NCBI GenBank assembly: GCA_020636905.1
Contig: JACJWX010000010.1
Coordinates: forward strand, 1-64,000
DNA from: Actinomycetota bacterium
Lineage (GTDB): Bacteria > Actinomycetota > Thermoleophilia > Miltoncostaeales > Miltoncostaeaceae
DNA: 64,000 nt
Direction: 5' to 3'
Each line of letters begins with the position of its first letter. The stretch's first letter is position 1. Of the stretch, positions 31,616 to 39,998 are shown piece by piece. A program made the position numbers and the translations under genes. The notes beneath the pieces are model-generated. The model worked only from the letters and a program-made list of their open reading frames with translations, did not search any database and was not told the origin of the DNA.

Positions 31616-32469
31616 CAGTTCGTGCCGCCTGCCCGGGCCCTGGCCTCGTCGACGGTGCGCCGCACGAGCACGCCCACCAGGTGCCGTTTGTAGTCGACGG
31701 CCCCGTTGGCGTCCTCGGTGGGATCGCACTCGTCCTGCGCGAGCGCCTGCAGGCGGTCCGCCGGTTCACCGGCCATCATCGCCGCCTCGGTCGCGGTCAG
31801 CCGGGCGGGCGCGAGCCCGACCGACCCGACGGCGATCCGTGCTTCGGCGACGCGTCCGCCCTCGTTGCGGACCATGCAGGACACCGTCACGGCCGGACGT
31901 TCGTGGAACGCGATCTTGCGGTGGGCGACGGCACCGCCCGCCGGCACGGGTGGCACGAGCACCGCGGAGATGACCTCGCCGGCCTCCAGCGCGGTCCAGT
32001 AGGGGCCGAGCACGAACTGATCGATGGGCACCATGCGCCGTCCCCCGGCGCCCCACACCTCCACCTGGGCCCCAACGGCGAGCAGAAAGGTGGCGGGGTC
32101 TGAATGGGGATCGGCGAAGGCGAGGTTGCCCCCCAGCGTGCCACTGCCCCGGACGCGGACGTTCGCCACGCCCCGCAGCATCTCGGCGAGCGCCGGCCAG
32201 TCGTCGCGAACCAGGGCTGACGTTTCGATGGACCGATGGGTCGCGCAGCCGCCGATTCGCAGATCGGGGCCGTCGCGGTCGATCGCCGATAGCTCGGGAA
32301 TCCCCTTGATGTCGATGAGGTGGCCGTACTCGGCGAAACCGAGCTTCATCACCAGGAGCAGCTCGGTGCCGCCGGCGTAGAGGACCGCGTCCTCCCCGTG
32401 ACGGGAGATGAGCCCGGCCGCCTCCTCCAGCGTCGTCGGGGTGTGGATCTCAAAGGGGGTGAGCCTCAC
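31615..32469 (-). CDS. Molybdenum hydroxylase FAD-binding subunit (CoxM/XdhB type)
   Basis: A 284-aa FAD subunit of xanthine-dehydrogenase-family hydroxylases. F-E-I-H-T-P-T-T-L-E-E-A opens the FAD domain, A-G-G-T-E-L-L is the first FAD loop, and G-T-L-G-G-N-L-A-F-A-D-P-x-S-D the second; the C-terminal CO_deh_flav domain includes K-I-A-F-H-E-R. It passes electrons from the 2Fe-2S subunit to its acceptor. The other two subunits are encoded 11 kb away at 43118-45813 in the divergent operon, so the enzyme is split between the two arms of the cluster. Confidence 0.92.
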   Translation of the reverse strand: MRLTPFEIHTPTTLEEAAGLISRHGEDAVLYAGGTELLLVMKLGFAEYGHLIDIKGIPELSAIDRDGPDLRIGGCATHRSIETSALVRDDWPALAEMLRGVANVRVRGSGTLGGNLAFADPHSDPATFLLAVGAQVEVWGAGGRRMVPIDQFVLGPYWTALEAGEVISAVLVPPVPAGGAVAHRKIAFHERPAVTVSCMVRNEGGRVAEARIAVGSVGLAPARLTATEAAMMAGEPADRLQALAQDECDPTEDANGAVDYKRHLVGVLVRRTVDEARARAGGTN

Positions 32470-33650
32470 GAGGACACCTCGGCCGGATCCTCGAAAAGCA
32501 CTTCGAGCGCCGCTTCGACCCCGTCGCCCACGCGAACCGGCACCTCCTGGTCAACCAGGCCCCGACCCAGCGCCGCCAGGGCGACGACTGGATTGAGGGA
32601 CGCGGCTCCGGGTCCCTGATGGCCGAGCCGGAAGAGACGTTCCTTGATCTCACCGTAGCCCGGGGACAGCATCACGCCGTAGCGCTCCCGAATGTGGGCG
32701 AGGGTGCCGAGGCAGTCGCACCCGTCCGGCACACGCACCGAGGTGACGCACGACGTGGCGAACTCGGCGTCGCGCGCCCACAGCTCCAGCCCCATCGCCA
32801 GAACGCCCTCACGCACCGCGCGCGCAGCACGGCGGTGTATCGCGATTGATCGGCCGAGCCCCATCTCGAGCACGACATCACAGGCGGCCTCGACTCCCGC
32901 GACCTCGACGACCGACGGCGTGTACGGAAAGGCGGTCCGGCCTCCGTCGATCCACCGATCCTTCCAGTCCAGCAGGGACAGGAACGAACCGCGGGGGGCC
33001 GACGGGTTGTCGCGGATGGCGTCCCAGCAGCGGTCGCTGATGGCGCAGAGCGACATGCCGGGTGGTCCCGCCAGGCACTTCTGCGGCCCGGCGACGCACA
33101 GGTCGAGGCCCCACCCGTCGAAGTCGAGTTCCTCGCCTCCCAGCGAGGAGACGACGTCCGCCACCATCAGCGCGCCGTGATCCCTGACGATCGCCGCGAT
33201 CTCGCGGAGCGGGTTGAGCACGCCGGACGGCGTCTCGGAGTGGACGACGGCCACGAGCCCGGCGTCGGGGTGGTCCGCCAGCGCCTGCCGCACCAGCGCC
33301 GGATCGACGTGCTCGTCGTACGGCACCTCGACCTCCACCAGGTTCGCGCCGTACTCGGCGAGCCAGAGGCCGAACCACTTGGCGTACACGCCGGACACGA
33401 GGTTGATCGCCGTCATCCCGGGGCGGACCAGCGCGCGAGCGGCGGCCTCCAGACCCAGCACGGCCTCGCCCTGCATCAGCACTACATCGCCCGAGGTGCG
33501 GAACAGCTCGGCCACTTTGCGCTCGGTCCGGGCGAAGCGTTCCAGGAAGACCGGGTCGTAGTCGTAGACGATCGGCCCGGACATGGCCGCCTGAACGCTG
33601 GGCCACGTCTGGGTGGGTCCGGCCGTGAGGGTGAACATGGGGTCACGCAT
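32466..33650 (-). CDS. Pyridoxamine-pyruvate aminotransferase (class V)
   Basis: A 394-aa PLP-fold enzyme proposed to convert pyridoxamine plus pyruvate to pyridoxal plus L-alanine. The opening L-T-A-G-P, Y-D-Y-D-P, the loop Q-G-E-A-V-L-G-L-E-A-A, D165 and the Schiff-base lysine K191 in G-P-Q-K-C-L-A-G-P-P-G match what I remember of the M. loti enzyme nearly motif for motif; R-Y-G-V-M-L-S-P-G-Y-G-E is the C-terminal substrate loop. Related alternatives are ureidoglycine- or serine-glyoxylate aminotransferases, but cluster context favours B6. It overlaps the FAD-subunit gene by 4 nt and coxG by 8 nt. Confidence 0.85.
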   Translation of the reverse strand: MRDPMFTLTAGPTQTWPSVQAAMSGPIVYDYDPVFLERFARTERKVAELFRTSGDVVLMQGEAVLGLEAAARALVRPGMTAINLVSGVYAKWFGLWLAEYGANLVEVEVPYDEHVDPALVRQALADHPDAGLVAVVHSETPSGVLNPLREIAAIVRDHGALMVADVVSSLGGEELDFDGWGLDLCVAGPQKCLAGPPGMSLCAISDRCWDAIRDNPSAPRGSFLSLLDWKDRWIDGGRTAFPYTPSVVEVAGVEAACDVVLEMGLGRSIAIHRRAARAVREGVLAMGLELWARDAEFATSCVTSVRVPDGCDCLGTLAHIRERYGVMLSPGYGEIKERLFRLGHQGPGAASLNPVVALAALGRGLVDQEVPVRVGDGVEAALEVLFEDPAEVSS

Positions 33651-34293
33651 GGCGTTTCCTCCCGAAACGTCGGGTGAGCCTGCCGAGCAGGAACATCAGG
33701 ACGGCGCCGGCCGTCGCCGCGACCCGCGGATCGCGCAACCGGTCGCGGGCCATCGCGGCCACGAGCCGCCCGCCGTCGAGCGAGGCTTCGGACGCGGGCG
33801 CCGGGGTCGCGGCGGGTGTGGCCGCCGCGTCCGACGCGGGGTCTGATTGCGCCGCGAACGTCGATTCGAGGCAGGTGGCCATGTCGGCGACCAGCCGCCG
33901 AGCCACGTCTTCGATGATCCCCCGGCCCATCTGGGCGGCTCGGCCGGTGAGGTCGATGTCCGCCTCGGCGACGACGTTGGATCCGGCACCGGCGGCGTCC
34001 ACGCGCATGGTGATCGACGCCGACGCCGACCCGGAGCCGCGGACCTCCCGGGCGGTCCCGGCCAGCACGGCCCGGAGCGCGCCGTCGTCGCGCTCGGCGA
34101 TCTTCACCTCGCCCTCGTAGACCAGCCGCATCGGCCCAAGCCGCACGGTGACGGTGACCGCGCGAGCGCCGTCGGGACGCTCCTCGCCGAGTTCGGCGCC
34201 CGGGAAGCACGGCGTGACGGCTTCCAGTTCCAGCAGCCGGGCGTACGTCTCCGCGGGCGGGTGTGCGATCTGGAAACCGGTCTCGATCTTCAT
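33643..34293 (-). CDS. CoxG-family protein (SRPBCC with membrane anchor)
   Basis: A 216-aa protein. The N-terminal 150 residues are a helix-grip domain (M-K-I-E-T-G-F-Q-I-A-H-P-P, V-T-P-C-F-P-G-A, Y-E-G-E-V-K-I) of the carbon monoxide dehydrogenase subunit G type. A Pro/Ala-rich linker precedes a C-terminal hydrophobic helix with L-M-F-L-L-G-R-L-T-R-R-F, which would anchor it to the membrane. CoxG homologues accompany molybdenum hydroxylases and are thought to recruit them to the membrane or deliver quinone, so here it may attach the split hydroxylase to the respiratory chain. It starts at TGATG with the permease gene. Confidence 0.8.
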   Translation of the reverse strand: MKIETGFQIAHPPAETYARLLELEAVTPCFPGAELGEERPDGARAVTVTVRLGPMRLVYEGEVKIAERDDGALRAVLAGTAREVRGSGSASASITMRVDAAGAGSNVVAEADIDLTGRAAQMGRGIIEDVARRLVADMATCLESTFAAQSDPASDAAATPAATPAPASEASLDGGRLVAAMARDRLRDPRVAATAGAVLMFLLGRLTRRFGRKRHA

Positions 34294-35246
34294 CAGCGGG
34301 CTCCCCGGACGTATGGCAAAGCGAGCGCGGCGGGCAGGTACGAGCGCCGGCCGAAGAGGATGAGCACCACGATCACGGTGACGAACGGGAGCATGAACAC
34401 GAGGTCGGTGGAGATGTCGACCCCGGCGATCTGGAGCACGTCGGAGATCGACAGCGAGATCCCGAACACGAACGAGCCGATGAGCACCCACAGCGCCTTG
34501 CCGCGCGCGAGCATCGCGAGCACGATGGCGATGAAGCCGCGACCCTGGGTGATGAAGTCCTCGAAGAGCCCGGCCGCGGTGATGGACAGGTACGCGCCGC
34601 CCAGACCGGCCATGGCTCCGCAGAAGATGGTCGCCCAGGCGCGCGTGGCCACGACGCTGACGCCCGCGGCGTCGAGGGCGCTCGGCTTGTCGCCCGCTGC
34701 GCGGATGTTGAGCCCCCAGTGGGTGCGACGGAGGGTCCACGCGGTGAGTGCCACGATGATCAGCCCGATGTAGACGATCGGCGGCTGGCTGAAGATGCTC
34801 CCGTCGGAGGTGTCCGCGCCGCCCACCACGGGCAGCTGCGACAGCCCCGGGATGTCGATCCGACCGGTCGCCCCGAGGGTGGGTCTGCTCTCGGCGAAGT
34901 TGGCGTCGAAGATCAACGCGGTGGCTCCCTCCGCCACCAGCGTGATGGCGATGCCGACGACGATCTGGTCGAGCCCCATCTGCACGCACAGGGCAACCAT
35001 GATCAGGCTGACCGCGGCCCCGGCGGCGGCACCGCCGAGGAATCCGAGGAAGGTGTTGCCACCGTGGTAGGCCACGAGGAACCCGAAGTAGGCGCCGATG
35101 AGCATGTAGCCCTCGAGGCCGATGTTCAGGACACCCGCACGCTCGGCGACCATCTCGCCGAGGGACGCGAACAGCAAGGGCACCCCGGCCAGGATGCCGC
35201 CGGCGATCAGGGCCGTGAGAACGTCGGTGGTGAGCAGATCCGACAC
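34293..35246 (-). CDS. ABC transporter permease 2, BMP/nucleoside type
   Basis: A 317-aa membrane protein with about eight to nine helices of the BPD_transp_2 type (A-G-V-L-N-I-G-L-E-G-Y-M-L near the N-terminus, the conserved N-I-G-x-E-G signature of nucleoside/BMP permeases, and G-R-G-F-I-A-I-V-L-A-M-L). The GTG start overlaps the stop of permease 1 by one base. It pairs with permease 1 to form the import channel. In the B6 operon the imported compound may be a B6 vitamer. Confidence 0.88.
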   Translation of the reverse strand: MSDLLTTDVLTALIAGGILAGVPLLFASLGEMVAERAGVLNIGLEGYMLIGAYFGFLVAYHGGNTFLGFLGGAAAGAAVSLIMVALCVQMGLDQIVVGIAITLVAEGATALIFDANFAESRPTLGATGRIDIPGLSQLPVVGGADTSDGSIFSQPPIVYIGLIIVALTAWTLRRTHWGLNIRAAGDKPSALDAAGVSVVATRAWATIFCGAMAGLGGAYLSITAAGLFEDFITQGRGFIAIVLAMLARGKALWVLIGSFVFGISLSISDVLQIAGVDISTDLVFMLPFVTVIVVLILFGRRSYLPAALALPYVRGAR

Positions 35247-36385
35247 TACGAAGTCTCCTCACGGACGCGGACTTTGCGGCGGATGCCCTGCAGGTAGCTC
35301 GCGCCGAGGTTGCGGTTGCGGCCCAGCAGTTCGGTCACACCCATGAACAGCAGCACCAGACCGACGAGCAGCAGCGTGAACTCGTTCGAGATGCCGGCTT
35401 CCTGAGTGGCGAAGTCACCCCCGATGGTGAGGAGCGCCAGCGCCGCCACGAACGGGATCACGGCGATTGCGTTGAAGCGCGCCAGGAAGACCAGCGGGAC
35501 CACCAGCAGCCCGAACGCCGGATTCCAGTCGGCGCGGACGTAGCCCCAGATGCCCATGATCTCGGACGCGGCCGCCAGGCCGATGAAGAGCCCGCTGACC
35601 ATGAACGAGACGATGATGAGGCGGGCCACCGGGATGCCGACGTGGGTCGCCGCGCGCGCGTTCGCTCCGAGGATCGCGAGCCGGAGGCCGAACGAGGTGC
35701 GCGACATGGCGTACCAGGTGGCGACGGCGGCCAGCGCCGCGACGATCACGCCGACGTGGATGCGGGTCCCGGGAATCGTCGGCAGGAGGTTCGTGAACGG
35801 GATCGCCTTCGTCTGGGGGACGTTCGACGCCGCGTCCTGGAACGGGCCCTTGATGAGGATGTTCGCCAGATTGATCCCGATGAAGCTGGTCATCAGCGAG
35901 GTGATGATCTCGTTGACGCCGTAGTACGCCCGCAGCATCGCCGGAATGATCGTCCACACGGAGGCCACGACCCCGGCCACCACGAAGAGGATGAAGAACA
36001 TCAGGGCGTCGGGCATGTTCCCGTACAGCTCCGGCGCGAGACCGGCGATGACCGCCCCCGCGAGCAGGAACTGGCCGTCGATCCCGAGGTTCCAGATGCC
36101 GGCCTTGAAGACGAAGATCAGGCCGCACGCGATGAGGGTCAGGGGGGCCATCCGCATGATGGTGTCTTCCCATGCGGTGAAGTCGACCCCGCCCGACCAG
36201 ACGTTCGCGTAGAAGGTGATCGGGTTGGTGCCGAGCGCCAGCAGCACGAGGCCGCCCGCGACCAGCGCGAGGAGCACCGGGACCAGCGATCGGATGGCGG
36301 TCTCGGCGAAGCGGCCGAGGGCCGGCACCGGCGCCGTCTCGCCGGCGCCCGGCGTCACGGATGGTGCGGTGGTCTCGCTGCTCAT
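35246..36385 (-). CDS. ABC transporter permease 1, BMP/nucleoside type
   Basis: A 379-aa permease with N-terminal polar leader (T-P-G-A-G-E-T), about nine helices and the F-K-A-G-I-W-N-L-G-I-D-G-Q-F signature of the nucleoside-type branch. It overlaps the ATPase gene by 4 nt (ATGA). With the neighbouring permease, the twin-ATPase protein and the BMP lipoprotein it makes a complete importer. Confidence 0.9.
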   Translation of the reverse strand: MSSETTAPSVTPGAGETAPVPALGRFAETAIRSLVPVLLALVAGGLVLLALGTNPITFYANVWSGGVDFTAWEDTIMRMAPLTLIACGLIFVFKAGIWNLGIDGQFLLAGAVIAGLAPELYGNMPDALMFFILFVVAGVVASVWTIIPAMLRAYYGVNEIITSLMTSFIGINLANILIKGPFQDAASNVPQTKAIPFTNLLPTIPGTRIHVGVIVAALAAVATWYAMSRTSFGLRLAILGANARAATHVGIPVARLIIVSFMVSGLFIGLAAASEIMGIWGYVRADWNPAFGLLVVPLVFLARFNAIAVIPFVAALALLTIGGDFATQEAGISNEFTLLLVGLVLLFMGVTELLGRNRNLGASYLQGIRRKVRVREETS

Positions 36386-37998
36386 GCCACCTCCGCCTGG
36401 CCGCCGACCATCAGTTCGCCCACGCGTTGCGCCGCGCCGGCGCCGTTCTCGACGATCCCGGCGATGCGGCCGCGGCTGATGACCGCGATGCGGTCGCAGA
36501 GGGCCACGAGTTCGTCGAGGTCGGTGGAGATCACGAGGGCGCTGACACCCTCCGCGGCGAGGGCCTCGATCCGTTCGCGGACCGTACGGGTGGTGACGAT
36601 GTCGAGCCCGTACGTGGGCTTGTTGTAGACGACCAGCTTGGGTTCGTGTGCCAGCTCCCGCGCCAGCACGACCTTCTGGATGTTGCCGCCGGACAGCGTT
36701 CCGATGCGCGTCCCCGGTCCGGGCGTCCGAATGGCGAACTCCTCAATCTTCTCGCGGGCGTTGCGCTCGATCTCGGCGTGGCGGATGCTCCCGCGGCGCC
36801 AGAAGGGCGCCTGGCCGATGCGCTTGAGCACGAGGTTCAGGCCGACCGGCAGCGCGGCAACGGTGCCCTCGCCCATCCGATCGTCGCTGACGTAGCGCAG
36901 GCCCATCCGCTCGCGCTGCCACACCGACAGGCGGTCGATGTGGAGGCTCTGGAACCGGATCTCACCGGAGCTGACGTGCCGCTGGCCGGCGATCGCCTCG
37001 GCGAGTTCGCGCTGGCCGTTGCCGTCGACACCGGCGATGCCGAGGATCTCCCCGGGTCGGACGCTCAGGTCGACGCCCCGGACGCCGAGCTCTCCGCCGC
37101 GGGGCGCGACGTGCACGTCGACCAGTTCCAAGAGGGCTTCACGGGGCAGTTCGCGGGCGCCGCGAACCGGCACCACGTGCTCCTGGAGTTCGACCAGCTC
37201 CGGCTCGGCCTCTTCCTGCTCGCCGAACATCATCGCCACGATGACCGGCTGCAGCTCGTCGTGGCTTCGCCCGCGAAGTTCGTCGGGTTCGAGGCGGCCC
37301 ACCACCCGACCCTGCTTGAGGACGGTCACGCGATCGCCCATGGACGTCGCTTCGTGGAGTTTGTGCGTGATGAGCACCACGGCCATGCCGTGGCCCTTGA
37401 GGCGCTCGAGCGCCCTGGCCAGCTCCTCGACGCCGCGCGGGGTGAGCATCGACGTGGGCTCGTCCAGGATGAGGACCTTCGAGCCCCGCCAGAGGGCCTT
37501 GATGATTTCGATCTGCTGCTGCTGGCCCAGCGCCAGGGTGGCCGTCTCCGCGTCCGGGTCGACGTCGACCCCGAGCATCCCCGCCACCTCCGCGAGCCGG
37601 GCTCGTGACCCGGCCTCGTCGAGCCGGAACGTGCCGAGCGCCCCCATCATGAGGTTGTCGAGCACGGTCAGCGTCGGGACGAGCGTGGTGTGCTGGTACA
37701 CCATCCCGATGCCCATCTCGATCGCCCGCTTGGGCGAGGCGAGCCGGGTCGGCTCGCCGTGGACGCGGATGTCGCCCTCGTCGGGTTGAACCATCCCCGA
37801 GAGGATGCTCATGAGGGTCGACTTGCCTGCCCCGTTCTCGCCGAGCAGGCAGTGCACCTCGCCTCCCCGGAGCGCCAGATCGATGTGATCGTTCGCCAGC
37901 ACGCCCGGGAAGGCTTTGGTGATGCCGCGCAGCTCGACCACGGGGATGGTTTCGGGCCCGTGGTCGCGCGACGTGGTGTTGTGGATCGGCTCGTTCAA
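36382..37998 (-). CDS. Twin-domain ABC ATPase of the BMP-type importer
   Basis: A 538-aa protein with two ABC modules. The first has Walker A G-E-N-G-A-G-K-S-T and L-G-Q-Q-Q-Q-I-E-I signature with L-I-L-D-E-P-T; the second has a degenerate G-V-D-G-N-G-Q-R-E Walker A and L-S-G-G-N-I-Q-K-V signature, as is normal for the RbsA/NupO group. A TTG start at 37998 is supported by GGAG about 6 nt upstream. It is separated from the binding-protein gene by 59 bases that hold a stable hairpin. Predicted import of nucleoside-like or pyridine-type solutes. Confidence 0.9.
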   Translation of the reverse strand: MNEPIHNTTSRDHGPETIPVVELRGITKAFPGVLANDHIDLALRGGEVHCLLGENGAGKSTLMSILSGMVQPDEGDIRVHGEPTRLASPKRAIEMGIGMVYQHTTLVPTLTVLDNLMMGALGTFRLDEAGSRARLAEVAGMLGVDVDPDAETATLALGQQQQIEIIKALWRGSKVLILDEPTSMLTPRGVEELARALERLKGHGMAVVLITHKLHEATSMGDRVTVLKQGRVVGRLEPDELRGRSHDELQPVIVAMMFGEQEEAEPELVELQEHVVPVRGARELPREALLELVDVHVAPRGGELGVRGVDLSVRPGEILGIAGVDGNGQRELAEAIAGQRHVSSGEIRFQSLHIDRLSVWQRERMGLRYVSDDRMGEGTVAALPVGLNLVLKRIGQAPFWRRGSIRHAEIERNAREKIEEFAIRTPGPGTRIGTLSGGNIQKVVLARELAHEPKLVVYNKPTYGLDIVTTRTVRERIEALAAEGVSALVISTDLDELVALCDRIAVISRGRIAGIVENGAGAAQRVGELMVGGQAEVA

Positions 37999-38017
37999 TT
38001 CACTCCGTCAGACCTCG

Positions 38018-38047
38018 GGTGGTGGCGCCGGGGACGGCGCCACCACC
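38018..38047 (-). terminator. Hairpin between binding-protein and ATPase genes
   Basis: A perfect 12-bp GC-rich stem (38018-38029 with 38036-38047, loop of 6) lies 11 nt after the BMP lipoprotein stop. There is no U-tract, so partial termination or 3'-end protection of the upstream mRNA is likelier, raising binding protein over membrane parts. Confidence 0.5.
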
Positions 38048-38057
38048 GCGGTCGGTG

Positions 38058-39119
38058 CTACTTGATCAGCGCGTTGACCGCTGCCTGATCAGGGGTGAGC
38101 GGGACATCGATCTCACCCGAGGCGATCTTCGCCTGGGCGTCGTCGATCTCGGCCCACACCTCGTCCGACGCGTGGTCGGTACGCAGCAGCGAGATGCCGT
38201 TGGAGACCGAGAGGTCGTAGCCCTGGTCGCCGAACGTGCCGGCGCCGATGTCGGCGATGGCCTGCTCGTAGACCTTGGTGAAGTCCCAGATCACCGACGA
38301 GAGCAGGACGCCCTTCTTGTCGATGGGGGTCTTGTCACCGATCACGTCGATGAACCAGACCTTGTCGGCACCGGCCGGAGCCTTCGCCGTCTCGACGGCC
38401 TGCAGCATCCCGAAGGACGCTCCGTCACCCATGCCGAACACGACGTCGGCGCCAGCGGCGATCACCTGGCTGGTGACGCGCTTGCCACCGGCGGAGTCGG
38501 CGTACGCCGCCTGGCCGATCTGCGCCATCTTGAACTTCACATCGGGATTCACGCTCTTGGCGCCCGCTGCGAACCCACCGGCCTGCTTGAACCAGTTCGT
38601 GTCGGCCGCCGAGATGACGATGCCGAGCGTTCCGGTCTTGGTGGTCTTCGCCGCGAGGATGCCGGCGAGGTATGCCCCCTGCTGGCTCGAGGTCTCCACG
38701 TCGGCGACCTCGCCCGGCGTCGTGGCCGACGGCGAGTCGAAGACGATGGTCGGGACCTTGAACTCCGCCGCCACCTTCGGCGCGACGGTGTTGTAGCCGC
38801 TCGCCTGGGCGATGATCATCTTGGCGCCCCGCTGCGCAAGGCGGCGGAGGACGGGCTCAACGTCGTCATAGCCTGAACCGTCCGCCACGTCGATCTCGGC
38901 GCCGGCGGACTCGGCCGCCGCGGTCGCACCCTCGACGCCCTGCTGGTTCCAGCCGTAGTCGTTGCCCTTCTCAGGGGCAGCGATTGCAATCTTCTCGATG
39001 CTGGCCGCACTCGAGGCTGCGGTGGTGCTGCTCGAGTCGTCAGAGCCACAGCCGGTGAGTGCGATGACGGCTGCAACCACGATGGCCATCGCGGTGTACT
39101 TGAGGAGGCGCTTCTTCAT
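38058..39119 (-). CDS. BMP-family substrate-binding lipoprotein
   Basis: A 353-aa lipoprotein with signal peptide and lipobox A-L-T-G-C (Cys 24), then a serine/threonine linker and a BMP/PnrA fold (I-A-I-A-A-P-E-K-G-N-D-Y-G-W-N, I-I-A-Q-A-S-G-Y-N, V-D-V-I-G-D-K-T). The D-Y-G-W-N and A-S-G stretches line the ligand pocket in this family, which usually binds purine nucleosides, so a different ligand such as pyridoxine is an inference from the operon. ATG 39119 has AAGGACAAGG just upstream. First gene of the leftward operon. Confidence 0.88.
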   Translation of the reverse strand: MKKRLLKYTAMAIVVAAVIALTGCGSDDSSSTTAASSAASIEKIAIAAPEKGNDYGWNQQGVEGATAAAESAGAEIDVADGSGYDDVEPVLRRLAQRGAKMIIAQASGYNTVAPKVAAEFKVPTIVFDSPSATTPGEVADVETSSQQGAYLAGILAAKTTKTGTLGIVISAADTNWFKQAGGFAAGAKSVNPDVKFKMAQIGQAAYADSAGGKRVTSQVIAAGADVVFGMGDGASFGMLQAVETAKAPAGADKVWFIDVIGDKTPIDKKGVLLSSVIWDFTKVYEQAIADIGAGTFGDQGYDLSVSNGISLLRTDHASDEVWAEIDDAQAKIASGEIDVPLTPDQAAVNALIK

Positions 39120-39215
39120 CCCCTTGTCCTTTCGGTGTTCCGGGCTTGTGCCCCCGGCGGCGAGAGTTCGGGACCGGTCCGGGACGGCGCACACACCGCG
39201 GAACCGGATCGCAAA

Positions 39216-39228
39216 CTGTTGACAACAG
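39216..39228. promoter_or_regulatory. Perfect palindrome CTGTTG-A-CAACAG, likely GntR operator
   Basis: A 13-bp inverted repeat in the 192-bp divergent region between the bmp gene and gntR. It contains a TTGACA that fits a plus-strand -35 box (39219-39224) with a weak -10 TTGTAT (39243-39248, 18-nt spacer), so binding would block the rightward operon. Sites of form TnGTnnnACnA are usual for FCD-type GntR proteins. Confidence 0.6.
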
Positions 39229-39311
39229 ACATTTGACTGCGTTTGTATCCCAGCCATGAAGCGCGCGTCAATGGCCTGGGATCGCATTCGGAACGACGCC
39301 CGGTGGCGGCA

Positions 39312-39998
39312 ATGAACGCCTCCGCCGCGGTGGCCCCCGTCGAGAACGTGACCCTGTGGGAGCGCGTCTACGCGCACCTCCGCGAACAGATCCTCAGCAA
39401 CGCGCTCTCCCCCGGCACAGTGCTGTCAGAGGTGCCGCTGGCGGTTTCGCTGGGCGTGAGTCGCGGCCCGGTCCGCGAGGCGATCGGCCGGCTCGCCGCC
39501 GAGGGCCTGGTGACGGTCCGCCCCAGGCGGAGCGCCATCGTCTCGACGCTCAGCCAGGAGGAGTTCCTCCAGGCCTACCAGGTCCGCGAAGCGCTCGAGA
39601 CGCTCGCGATCCGCCTCGCGGTCCCGAACCTCAGCGACGAGGACCTCGACCGCATCGACGACATCGTGACGCGTCAGGCCGAGGCGGTCGAGCGGGACGA
39701 CATCGCACGCTTCTTCGCGCTCAACAGCGAGTTCCACCAGCTGTTCGTCGACCAGTCGCACAACGCGCCGCTGCAGGACATGTACCGCCAGCTCATCGGC
39801 CACATGGGCCGCTACCTCATGCGCTCGCTCGCGCTCCGCGGGACGGTTCGGCGGTCGATCGCCGAACACCGTGCCATCGCGCGAGCGTGCCGGACGCGCG
39901 ACCCGGAGCGGGCCGAACGCCTGCTCCGCAACCACATCCGAGTTCCACAGCGGCGGCTCGAAGCCGCCAACAACGAGGAGGTCCTGCTCAAACGATGA
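39312..39998 (+). CDS. GntR-family regulator, FCD subfamily
   Basis: A 228-aa regulator. The winged helix is at about 15-85 with L-S-E-V-P-L-A-V-S-L-G-V-S-R-G-P-V-R-E-A-I and the wing V-T-V-R-P-R-R-S-A. The C-terminal FCD ligand domain (about 90-220) has the metal-binding type D..H..H pattern (E-F-H-Q-L-F, E-H-R-A-I). It is the first gene of the rightward operon and lies against a palindrome, so it is the probable regulator of both arms; a B6 vitamer or pathway intermediate would be the effector. Overlaps the next gene by ATGA. Confidence 0.88.
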   Translation: MNASAAVAPVENVTLWERVYAHLREQILSNALSPGTVLSEVPLAVSLGVSRGPVREAIGRLAAEGLVTVRPRRSAIVSTLSQEEFLQAYQVREALETLAIRLAVPNLSDEDLDRIDDIVTRQAEAVERDDIARFFALNSEFHQLFVDQSHNAPLQDMYRQLIGHMGRYLMRSLALRGTVRRSIAEHRAIARACRTRDPERAERLLRNHIRVPQRRLEAANNEEVLLKR

